From positions 1 to 64,000 of the forward strand of contig CAJUAH010000024.1 in NCBI GenBank assembly GCA_910584375.1: a stretch of DNA of 64,000 bases, in the 5' to 3' direction. Position numbers and translations under genes: made by a program. Below are positions 57,082-64,000 of this stretch, in pieces. Positions within the stretch are counted from its first letter, which is position 1; each line of letters begins with the position of its first letter. A model generated the notes under the pieces. It was not told where the DNA came from and did not search any database. It saw only the letters and a program-made list of their open reading frames with translations. Origin of the DNA: an uncultured Acetatifactor sp. (GTDB taxonomy: Bacteria > Bacillota > Clostridia > Lachnospirales > Lachnospiraceae).

Positions 57082-59330
57082 AGTACAGAATATCCCTGCC
57101 GACACACAGAGCCGGGCCGCTCCAGCCGGGGGCCCAGACTGCTTAACAATTCATTGGTGATGACGCCGCATGTGTCGGCCAGGTCGGCTGCAGAGAGGTG
57201 TTCTTTGCCGTCCTTTCCGATCAAAGTGGCAATGTCGCCGGGGCGGACCGTTGGCAGATCGCTCACGTCCGCCAGCAGCTGATCCATACAGACTCGTCCT
57301 ACGATGGGAGCGCGCTGCCCACGGAGCAGCAGCGCTCCTTTTCCATGGGAAATGCTGCGTGGCACGCCGTCAGCATAGCCGATGGTGACGGTGGCTATAA
57401 CCGTGGGGCGCGAGGCGGTATAGGCCATATCGTATCCGGCGGACTCTCCGGGAGCAAGACGGTGAACCGAGGCTACCCGGGCGCGCAGGGAGAGTACAGG
57501 ACGCAGCCAGTCTTCAAAGGCATGAGTGTCGGCGGCATTACTCAGCAGGCCGTACAGGGCAATGCCGGGTCGGGCGCAATCCACATCTGCCAGGGGGTAG
57601 CGCAGTATGCCGTAGCTGGCCTGGAGGTGGAGTTTTGTGTAGGAGGGCAGGTCTTTTCCCAGATATTCCTTTACTTTATAGAAGGCATCGATCTGTTTTT
57701 CCGTAAAGTTTCTGGAGACGTCATCGTTTCCGCCGGATGCCGCCAGATGGGTGTACATACCTGTGATCCGCAGACCCGGCAGGGAAAATGCCTCTCGGAT
57801 CCGTGACATGTTTTCCGCAGGTTCTCCAAGACGGTGCATGCCGGTATCCACGGCAATGTGTATGGGAAGAGGGGAAAGCTCCTGCCTGGAAACGGAGCAG
57901 GCGTAAGCGCTTAATGCCAGAGCGTGGGCATGGTCCACTGCGGTCTGGGTCAGAGTATATTTATCCAGCAGAGAAAACTGTTCGGGGTGAGTATAGCCCA
58001 GCACCAGAATTTCCCCCGTGATATTTTGTGCGCGCAGTTCTATACCTTCACTGACACAGGCTACGCAAAAAGCCCGGATCCCCAGGGCGTTCAATTCCCG
58101 GGCTATCGGTCCGGCCCCGTGTCCGTATGCGTTTGCTTTGACCACGGGCATCAGGGCGCAGCGGCGAGGGAGCAGGGACTGCAGATACTTTACGTTGTGC
58201 CGCAGGGCGTCCAGGTCAAGCTCGATCCAGGCTCGGGCGCAGGGGACGGTTCCCGATGAATCCGTTTCGGAAGGTTCCAGGCGCGCCTTTGTCCTGCTGC
58301 CGGGAAGGGCAGTGAGCAGCCATGCTGCCGCAAGGGACAGCAGACATACTGCAAGATAATGGATCAGGCTCTGGTCTGTCAGAGACTGCAGCCCAGGCAG
58401 GCGGGAACAGATGCGTACAGCCACAATGACTGCCGGATGAAGAATATAAACCGCTGTGGATATCCGACGTAGCCTGAGACTGGGCGGACAGCCCTCGGGT
58501 TTCCACCGGTCTGTGGACAGCAGCAGGCCATAGAGGCAGTACATTACCGGTATCAGCAGCAGATACATGCTGTCGTGGCGCAGAGAATGCAGATAACGCA
58601 GCAGGAAAGCCTCTCCGGACATTCCGGCCAGGCACAGTGCCAGACCGGCTCCCAGAACAGGAACGCCGGGCAGGGCCTTTTCGGAGGGCTGTTTACATTG
58701 TTTGCCCATATAGGCTCCCATCAGCAAAAACAGCGGAGCCAGAAACAATCCGTTGCGGGTGTGGGACCAGACGCGAAACCCCAGATCGCACAATTCCCGC
58801 AGAGGCGGAAGATAAGCGGTCAGCCCATAATAGCTGTCCCCGCACAACCCAAACAGATACAGTACCCCGCAGACAAATGCCAGGGCGCGCACGCCAAGGC
58901 GGCGGCTGAGCAGCCACAGCAGCGACATTCCCAGCATACAGGCGGGAAAATACCACAGATGGTAGAAGGCGCCGTCCCAAACCAGCAGCCGCAGGAGCTG
59001 CCCGGGATTTAAGTCTTTGTAATGTCCCGCGTAGATTCCCAGAGGCAGGTAGAGCGCAATGCAGACCAGATACAGCCCGCCCGTCCGGGTGAGATAGCGC
59101 CGGAGCTTTCGCCCGGCTCCCGGCCCCGGTTCCAGAATGCGGGGCAATACGAACTGTCCTGTTACCATCAGGAAAAAGGGTACGGCCACTCTCGCAAAGA
59201 CTCGGGTGAGCAGGAAATCCGCCTCCGGTGATATGCAGGTAAGGGGCGAGGTATGGATGGCGACTACCAGCAGGGCCGCCGCCAGGCGGAAACGGTCCAG
59301 TCCGCCGAAACAGGTTTTTTCATTCATCAT
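57078..59330 (-). CDS. vanT: VanT-type membrane serine/alanine racemase
   Basis: This 750-aa two-domain protein supplies D-serine for glycopeptide resistance of the D-Ala-D-Ser type. Residues ~1-350 are an acyltransferase-like membrane domain with about ten hydrophobic segments (start FGGLDRFRLAAALLVVAIHTSP). Residues ~370-750 are a PLP-dependent alanine-racemase domain with the PLP lysine in MPVVKANAYGHG and the catalytic Tyr region AGESAGYDMAYT. ATG 59330 overlaps the vanXY stop (ATGA). The length is slightly above known VanT proteins (~700). It is the last gene of the cluster. Confidence 0.93.
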   Translation of the reverse strand: MMNEKTCFGGLDRFRLAAALLVVAIHTSPLTCISPEADFLLTRVFARVAVPFFLMVTGQFVLPRILEPGPGAGRKLRRYLTRTGGLYLVCIALYLPLGIYAGHYKDLNPGQLLRLLVWDGAFYHLWYFPACMLGMSLLWLLSRRLGVRALAFVCGVLYLFGLCGDSYYGLTAYLPPLRELCDLGFRVWSHTRNGLFLAPLFLLMGAYMGKQCKQPSEKALPGVPVLGAGLALCLAGMSGEAFLLRYLHSLRHDSMYLLLIPVMYCLYGLLLSTDRWKPEGCPPSLRLRRISTAVYILHPAVIVAVRICSRLPGLQSLTDQSLIHYLAVCLLSLAAAWLLTALPGSRTKARLEPSETDSSGTVPCARAWIELDLDALRHNVKYLQSLLPRRCALMPVVKANAYGHGAGPIARELNALGIRAFCVACVSEGIELRAQNITGEILVLGYTHPEQFSLLDKYTLTQTAVDHAHALALSAYACSVSRQELSPLPIHIAVDTGMHRLGEPAENMSRIREAFSLPGLRITGMYTHLAASGGNDDVSRNFTEKQIDAFYKVKEYLGKDLPSYTKLHLQASYGILRYPLADVDCARPGIALYGLLSNAADTHAFEDWLRPVLSLRARVASVHRLAPGESAGYDMAYTASRPTVIATVTIGYADGVPRSISHGKGALLLRGQRAPIVGRVCMDQLLADVSDLPTVRPGDIATLIGKDGKEHLSAADLADTCGVITNELLSSLGPRLERPGSVCRQGYSVL

Positions 59331-60166
59331 TGTCTCCTCTGCTCTGCGCCAAGCCATTGTGTCAGCACAAAGCCGTCTACATTGTTACCCGAAATACAGT
59401 AAGGCGCAGTCTCATTGACCCAGACGGCAGTCTGCCCCCGATCCGCCGGGACATAGGATACGCAGACAGCCCGCCCGTCCACACGGATGCAGCAGGGGTG
59501 AACCGGAGAGTCAAACTGCCGGATATAGTCAGTATATTCTTCCAACGTCATGCCCTGCTCCGTCATAATCCGTGCGTGGGGAACTCCCACATACCGGAAA
59601 TGCCAGGGCTCGTGCCCGATGCCGGTGATGTTTTCTTTTCCCGCAGGGTAGCGCAGGACAAAGCCATAATCGGCGGCGCGTTCTCTGAACTGTCCGCAGA
59701 CGCCGGTGTCGGGAAATTCCGGGCAGATAAAGTCGATATGTTCCCGGCGCAGCCCCAGATCGATGGCCAGTCCGGTCTGATGCTCACTGTGGCCGGGGAG
59801 GGCCACATAAGTGCGGGTATATTCCGACCCGTTATCCCGCATACTCTCATCCCATATGGACTGCTGTTCCCCGCGGGATCGCCAGCCGCTGACAGGGGCG
59901 ATGACATCCCAGCCGTCTATTTCATCCATCAACTGTTCCAGCCGGGCGCCGGCCTGCCGCTCCAGCAGTACGTCTTCCGGATGCCCCGTAAGCGCGTCGG
60001 CATTGGCCTGTCGTTTCAGCGTCTCATCATTCAGCCCTTCCGGTCGGCCGGTGTTGCCGATGACAGCCAGCCCTTTGGGGACGTCCCAGGCGATTTTGTA
60101 CTTTTCATTTACCAGGATCAATATGCCCCTGTGCAGGTCTTCCCGGTCTAATACGATCTTTTTCAC
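59327..60166 (-). CDS. vanXY: VanXY D,D-dipeptidase/D,D-carboxypeptidase
   Basis: This 279-aa zinc peptidase removes normal D-Ala-D-Ala precursors so that D-Ala-D-Ser ends dominate. The zinc motif SxHxxGxAxD is S127-E-H129 ... D136 (SEHQTGLAID). The catalytic Glu and third ligand are E186 and H189 (GHEPWH). It is longer than VanXY-C (~190) because of a ~85-residue C-terminal extension after the catalytic core. The start is GTG 60166 with GGGGAGG upstream. It lies 50 bases after vanG. Confidence 0.92.
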   Translation of the reverse strand: MKKIVLDREDLHRGILILVNEKYKIAWDVPKGLAVIGNTGRPEGLNDETLKRQANADALTGHPEDVLLERQAGARLEQLMDEIDGWDVIAPVSGWRSRGEQQSIWDESMRDNGSEYTRTYVALPGHSEHQTGLAIDLGLRREHIDFICPEFPDTGVCGQFRERAADYGFVLRYPAGKENITGIGHEPWHFRYVGVPHARIMTEQGMTLEEYTDYIRQFDSPVHPCCIRVDGRAVCVSYVPADRGQTAVWVNETAPYCISGNNVDGFVLTQWLGAEQRRQ

Positions 60167-60216
60167 AGTTGTTCCTCCCCTTTATTACAAGAATAAGTTT
60201 CGTTCTCCACACTTTG

Positions 60217-61257
60217 CTACAAGTCTTCCAGGATCCGGTCCAACACTTCCGGAAAACTTATTCCGGCGGCCTTCATCATACCGGGATAGCGGCTGTGCTC
60301 TGTAAATCCGGGAATGGTATTGACCTCGTTGAACACGATCTCTCCCTCCGGTGTGAGAAACATATCCACTCTGGCAAAACCGCAGCATCCCAGCGTTTTA
60401 TAGATCCTGACGGCGGCCCGTTTGATCTCCTGCGCTTTCTCTGCGGAGATACGGGCAGGCACATGGATCGAGGAAGTCTTGAGAGTATACTTTTCGGTGT
60501 AGTCAAAAAATCCTCCGGACAATTGAATTTCGTCCACTTCTCCGGTGATGGGCTCCCGGCTGCCCAGCACGGCGCAGCCCACCTCAAATCCGGGTATGTT
60601 TTCCTCCAGAATCACCTGGCTGTCATAGGAGAAGGCCAGCTCTACGGCGGGCTCCAATTCTCCGTAAGTACCGACCCGGGTCACTCCGTAGGAGGAACCG
60701 GCCCGCACCGGTTTCACATACAGGGGAAAACCCGCCTTGGAGGCAAAGGCGCGTGCCTCTTCCAGATCCGCTGTATCCAGCGCCAGGGATTTTGGGGTGC
60801 GTATCCCCGCCAGGGAGACCAGCCGGTGGGCCCGGTCCTTATCCATACAGAGAGCCGAGGACAGGGTACCGCAGCCCGCCAGCGGGATTCCGGCCAGCTC
60901 GACCAGTCCCTGGAGGGTGCCGTCCTCGCCGTTCTTGCCGTGGAGCACGGGAAAGGCGATATCCACGGAGAGCCGCCTTACGCCCTCCGGGTCAAAGGTC
61001 AACAGCTCATGGACGTCCCGGCGGGGGGACAGGGCGGCAGGAGTGCAGCATGCCATATCCTCCAGCCAGCGGTCCGCCCCGATCTGCTCTATCTCGCCTG
61101 TATAATGATACCATTCCCCCTGCCGGGTGATTCCCACCGGAATGGGCGTATACCGCTCCCGGTTCAGATTGCGAATCACCGCTGTGGCGGAGGCCAGGGA
61201 AACTTCATGCTCGGAGGAACATCCCCCGAAAAAAATAACTACATTTTTTTTATTCAT
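60217..61257 (-). CDS. vanG: D-alanine-D-serine ligase, VanG type
   Basis: This 346-aa ATP-grasp ligase joins D-Ala to D-Ser (or another D-residue) to make a peptidoglycan precursor with low affinity for vancomycin. FGGCSSEHEVSL opens the protein. FPVLHGKNGEDGTLQG, GFPLYVKPVRAGSSYGV and FNEVNTIPGFTEHSRYP follow as the ligase signatures. The omega-loop EKYTLKTSSIHVPA fits ligases with Ser preference, and the cluster context with VanT supports D-Ser. ATG 61257 follows GAAAGGAC. It sits between vanW and vanXY. Confidence 0.94.
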   Translation of the reverse strand: MNKKNVVIFFGGCSSEHEVSLASATAVIRNLNRERYTPIPVGITRQGEWYHYTGEIEQIGADRWLEDMACCTPAALSPRRDVHELLTFDPEGVRRLSVDIAFPVLHGKNGEDGTLQGLVELAGIPLAGCGTLSSALCMDKDRAHRLVSLAGIRTPKSLALDTADLEEARAFASKAGFPLYVKPVRAGSSYGVTRVGTYGELEPAVELAFSYDSQVILEENIPGFEVGCAVLGSREPITGEVDEIQLSGGFFDYTEKYTLKTSSIHVPARISAEKAQEIKRAAVRIYKTLGCCGFARVDMFLTPEGEIVFNEVNTIPGFTEHSRYPGMMKAAGISFPEVLDRILEDL

Positions 61258-61278
61258 GCGACTTAGTCCTTTCTGTTC

Positions 61279-62169
61279 TTATTTGACAGGTACATCTTTG
61301 ATGGACGTATCATTGACGGGCGTATCTTCAATGGACGTATCTTCAACGGGCGTATCCTCAATGGGCGTGCCCTCCGGCAGAGGATAGCCTATGCGGCAGA
61401 CATTGCGGTACAGGATGCGCTCTTTCTGCACCTGCCCGCTTTCTCGTTCTGTCAGCGTCTGTATCACATCCACCTCCTCCCAGACAGCACCCTGTCTGCG
61501 GCGGTAGCTCACCGGGCCGTTGCGCACGCAGTAGAGCAGGGGATCCTGTCTGTCCGCGTACAGATGCCCATAGATATTCTCCCGGTCAAAAGCGATGTGG
61601 ACCTGGAAGGTACAGTCTGTGTCGTTGCGCACCTTCAGATCCTTCCAGCCCTCCGCCAGCGTGGCGTCCACCCCCATGGGGGCGTCGCTGGGGGGCTCGG
61701 GAAAATCCTTGCTGCTGTGTCCGTGGCGTTCTGTAACGGTCAGCGGAGAGTGCAGGAACACCCAGAACAACAAGTTGCTGAGCTGACACATGCCGCCGCC
61801 GGGGGCGGTGGTGAGACAGCCGCCGATCACGGTCAGGCCGTCCCGGTAAGGTTCCCTGCGGTCCGCGTGACGCGTGGCCAGGCTGAAAGAAAAGGTCTCC
61901 CCGGGCCGGATCAGCATACCGTCAAAGGCCGCTGCCGCCAGTTTCAGATTGTGTACTTTATTTTCCTGATAGATCATGTCAAATCCCGTGTCCCGGTTGT
62001 ACATGGGGCAGCCGGAAGAAAATACCTCCACGGGCAACAGTGTCTCAGATATGGTTCTGCTATAATGGTTGCGGTCCAGTCTCATCCCCAGATAAAAGAA
62101 AAACTTTCGCTGCCATTTGCGCAGGGGGATCAGCCATGGAAAAAGCTGTGTGATCTGTTTTCTGCTCAT
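61279..62169 (-). CDS. vanW: VanW-family protein with C-terminal pentapeptide repeat
   Basis: This 296-aa VanW protein has unknown biochemical function but is found in vanB- and vanG-type clusters. The conserved core includes RPGETFSFSLATRHADRREPY, GGCLTTAPGGGMCQLSN and HSPLTVTERHGHS. The last ~30 residues are a low-complexity tail of alternating EDTPV / EDTSI units. I chose ATG 62169 because GAGG lies nine bases upstream; an ATG at 62175 is too close to it. It is the first gene after the terminator that separates it from vanRS, so it should start the resistance transcript. Confidence 0.9.
   Translation of the reverse strand: MSRKQITQLFPWLIPLRKWQRKFFFYLGMRLDRNHYSRTISETLLPVEVFSSGCPMYNRDTGFDMIYQENKVHNLKLAAAAFDGMLIRPGETFSFSLATRHADRREPYRDGLTVIGGCLTTAPGGGMCQLSNLLFWVFLHSPLTVTERHGHSSKDFPEPPSDAPMGVDATLAEGWKDLKVRNDTDCTFQVHIAFDRENIYGHLYADRQDPLLYCVRNGPVSYRRRQGAVWEEVDVIQTLTERESGQVQKERILYRNVCRIGYPLPEGTPIEDTPVEDTSIEDTPVNDTSIKDVPVK
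61286..61372 (-). repeat. 15-bp coding repeats at the vanW 3' end
   Basis: About six degenerate 15-bp units (plus-strand core GACGTATC or GGGCGTATC with TTCAA or TTGAT) encode the pentapeptide tail (T-P/S-V/I-E/N/K-D). Confidence 0.85.
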
Positions 62170-62245
62170 TTTCATTACCTCTTTCCCACATATTGCGGAC
62201 GCCTTCGGGAGGCTGCGCCGGGCGGGGAGTTTCATTTTAGGAGTC

Positions 62246-62251
62246 ATTATA
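62246..62251 (-). promoter_or_regulatory. Promoter -10 for the vanW-vanG-vanXY-vanT transcript
   Basis: A perfect TATAAT on the minus strand lies between the vanRS terminator and vanW. No TTGACA-like box exists 16-18 bp upstream (a TTGTCA is only 11 bp away), which fits a promoter needing an activator such as VanR. Confidence 0.55.
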
Positions 62252-62282
62252 GCGTCCCTAAGTGACAATTCGGTTACAGGCG

Positions 62283-62326
62283 AAAAAAAATCCCCCTCTG
62301 GTACCGTATTGTATCAGAGAGGGATA
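62283..62326 (-). terminator. Terminator of the vanRS transcript
   Basis: On the minus strand ATCCCTCTCTG and CAGAGGGGGAT, with further GATAC/GGTAC pairing, form a hairpin followed by eight T. It lies about 55 bases beyond the vanS stop and separates the regulatory genes from vanW onward. Confidence 0.88.
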
Positions 62327-62380
62327 AAACAAGTTTTCGCTATTCATGAAAAAAATCTTACGATTTTATGATATCGGTTT

Positions 62381-63484
62381 TTATGACATTGGCAGCCACA
62401 GGTTGAAGACGATGTTCTCATCGGCGCTTTCCGCCCGTATGCCGCCTCCGTGCAGTTCCACGATCTCCTTGGAGATAGCCAGCCCCAGCCCGGCTCCGCC
62501 CGTGGCGGAACTGCGGGAACTGTCCAGACGGAAAAACTGTTCAAAGATCCTGCTCAGTTTCTCCGGGGGGATGGTCCTGCCCCGGTTGCTGACGCGCACT
62601 TCCACACGGCTGCCGTCCGATCCGCCTGTGGTTTTCATGGACAGGGAAACGGCGGTGTCGGGATAACTGTAATTAACGGCATTGCGGATCAGATTATCGA
62701 AAACGCGCTGCAGTTTGTCCGGGTCACCGTTGATCTGTACCTCCGGCTGGATCTCCAACTGCCAGGACAGACCTTTGTCCGCCAATACCGGCAGAAATTC
62801 GTAGGTGATCTGCTCCAGCATACGGCTTAAGTTGATCTGTTCCGTCTCCAGTGTCAGGCTTGTCAGGCTGAAACGGGTGATATCAAAAAACTCGTTGGTC
62901 AGTTCTTCCAGCCGCAGAGCTTTGTCCAGGGCGATGCCGGTGTACCTGGCCCGCAGCTCGGGGGATATCTGGGGCTCGTCGTGCAGCAGACTCAGATAGC
63001 CGATCACGCTGGTCAGCGGCGTTTTCAGGTCGTGGGCCAGATAGATGATCAGGTCATTTTTGCGCTGCTCGGCCTCCCGGGCCACGGTCTCCGCCGAAAG
63101 GCCCTGAAGGCGGAACTGGTTCAGCTGCCCCTCCACCTCCCGCAGCACGTCGGAGAGCCGTACCGGCTCCTCTCTGGAGGCGATCAGTTTGCCGGAGGCA
63201 TTGATGATCTCATCCAGATACCGCAGGGGCAGGTTCAGAAAGCGATAGGTGATGATGGCCCAGCCGACCACGATAATTATGGCCATGAAAAAAAACAGGT
63301 ACTCTTTGAACACACGCAGAAACTGATACATGGGTTCCCATTCATACCAGACGCGCTGCATACAGAGAAACCAGCACAAAAAAACAAAAAAGATCAGTCC
63401 GATCACGAACCCGATCAGGGACATAACATAGCGCAGCATGATACGCCGGGAGATCCGGCTCCTCTGGAATATCTGATTATTCAA
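62381..63484 (-). CDS. vanS: VanS-type sensor histidine kinase
   Basis: This 367-aa kinase has two transmembrane segments (~15-40 and ~58-80) flanking a short extracellular loop, then a HAMP-like linker. The kinase core has its H-box in YLAHDLKTPLTSVIGY, N-box NLIRNAVNYS and G-box GGAGLGLAIS. This is the VanS arrangement for sensing glycopeptide or wall stress and phosphorylating VanR. The start is uncertain. I favour TTG 63484, which overlaps the vanR end by eight bases and follows GGGGTGGG. ATG 63517 would read 33 bases of the vanR 3' end out of frame, and ATG 63406 is a shorter option. Confidence 0.87.
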   Translation of the reverse strand: MNNQIFQRSRISRRIMLRYVMSLIGFVIGLIFFVFLCWFLCMQRVWYEWEPMYQFLRVFKEYLFFFMAIIIVVGWAIITYRFLNLPLRYLDEIINASGKLIASREEPVRLSDVLREVEGQLNQFRLQGLSAETVAREAEQRKNDLIIYLAHDLKTPLTSVIGYLSLLHDEPQISPELRARYTGIALDKALRLEELTNEFFDITRFSLTSLTLETEQINLSRMLEQITYEFLPVLADKGLSWQLEIQPEVQINGDPDKLQRVFDNLIRNAVNYSYPDTAVSLSMKTTGGSDGSRVEVRVSNRGRTIPPEKLSRIFEQFFRLDSSRSSATGGAGLGLAISKEIVELHGGGIRAESADENIVFNLWLPMS

Positions 63485-64000
63485 TGGTATAACCCACCCC
63501 CCATACCGTTTTGACATATTTGGGCCGTCTGGCCGGTTCTTTTAATTTTTCCCGTATCCGGGCGATATGGGCCATGACGGTGTTATTGTTGTCCAGATAT
63601 TTCTCCCCCCACACGGCCTCAAACAGCTCTTCGGAGGATACCACGCTGCCCTGATGCTCGCACAGATACCACAAAATATTGAATTCAATGGGAGTCAGGA
63701 CGATCTCCTGCCCGTTTATGCTGCAATGGTGCGCGTCTCGGTCCATGTGCAGTCCGCGGATATCTCTTTCCGTCTGTTCCTGTCCGGGAACCGCCGTGTT
63801 GTAGCGGGTGTAGCGCCGCAGCTGGGTGCGCACCCGGGCGGTGAGCTCCAGCGGGTTAAACGGTTTGGTGATATAATCGTCCGCCCCCAGCGTCAGTCCG
63901 GTGATCTTGTCCATGTCTTCTCCCCGGGCCGTAAGCATGATAATGGGAAAAAGATGTTTTTCACGGATTCGCTGGCACAGTGCGAAACCGTCCATGTCCG
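63477..64000 (-). CDS. vanR: VanR-type response regulator (5' end outside the window)
   Basis: The C-terminal ~174 residues of an OmpR-family regulator are visible. The frame stays open to the window edge, and its first residues (MDGFALCQRI) are the segment just after the phospho-acceptor Asp, so roughly 50 residues are missing. The Lys of KPFNPLEL is present. The winged helix contains LTPIEFNILWYLCEHQG and ends in YVKTVWGVGYTIE, typical of VanR. Overlap with vanS shows a regulatory pair. Confidence 0.92.
   Translation of the reverse strand, partial: DMDGFALCQRIREKHLFPIIMLTARGEDMDKITGLTLGADDYITKPFNPLELTARVRTQLRRYTRYNTAVPGQEQTERDIRGLHMDRDAHHCSINGQEIVLTPIEFNILWYLCEHQGSVVSSEELFEAVWGEKYLDNNNTVMAHIARIREKLKEPARRPKYVKTVWGVGYTIE

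Noticed and set aside
63477..63517. vanS start at ATG 63517
   Set aside because: The first eleven residues would be an out-of-frame reading of the conserved VanR ending. TTG 63484 has a better-placed purine-rich site.

Overview
The window reads as a stretch of a Clostridia chromosome, most likely a gut Lachnospiraceae-type Firmicute. The evidence is consensus sigma-A promoters, strong GGAGG ribosome-binding sites, AddAB rather than RecBCD, class B sortases, a domain-swapped GH3 glycosidase, AAA-ATPase-like/PD-(D/E)XK genes and a vanG-type cluster. Assignment to family is inference. Most of the window is moderately GC-rich and densely coded. The left end (1-7000) is visibly more AT-rich and looks acquired.

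Layout. 1-6982: a type III restriction-modification locus (mod, an AlbA_2/HATPase accessory gene with an A-tract repeat, res), followed by a broken acylphosphatase remnant. 7342-17403: an AAA-ATPase/nuclease gene, a NUDIX hydrolase, a GH113-like glycosidase, a hybrid histidine kinase with two receivers, a SUV3-like helicase, a MATE exporter and a small FakA-tail-like protein. 17404-18045: noncoding DNA with two related large palindromes. 18046-25246: a dGTPase, a PdaA-like deacetylase, a sortase B with a probable substrate, a Cys-rich acidic protein paired with a small radical SAM enzyme, a BlaI-like regulator and an AraC-GGDEF fusion. 25505-32618: a VWA / MoxR ATPase / LRR triad, a UDP-sugar pyrophosphorylase plus galE, and a DUF3592 membrane protein. 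32736-40654: exoA-addB-addA (DNA repair). 40903-45837: thiT under a TPP riboswitch, a permuted GH3 glycosidase, an epimerase and a small unknown gene.

46194-49461: an ECF sigma factor with a membrane protein and an ABC exporter. 49915-51621: a second AAA-ATPase/nuclease paralogue. 51749-55352: a response regulator, ABC ATPase, permease and histidine kinase, resembling a peptide-antibiotic sensing and resistance module, with an 11-bp-periodic repeat in front of the ABC genes. 55511-57081: a LytTR regulator coupled to a second sortase B. 57078-64000 (minus strand): a vanG-type glycopeptide-resistance cluster, vanR (cut by the window edge)-vanS-vanW-vanG-vanXY-vanT.

The right third is therefore rich in cell-envelope sensing, sorting and antibiotic-response functions. 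The left end carries phage or foreign-DNA defence. The least explained items are the Cys-rich protein/radical SAM pair, the paired palindromic elements, and the VWA/MoxR/LRR triad. No tRNA, rRNA, insertion sequence or CRISPR array was recognised.
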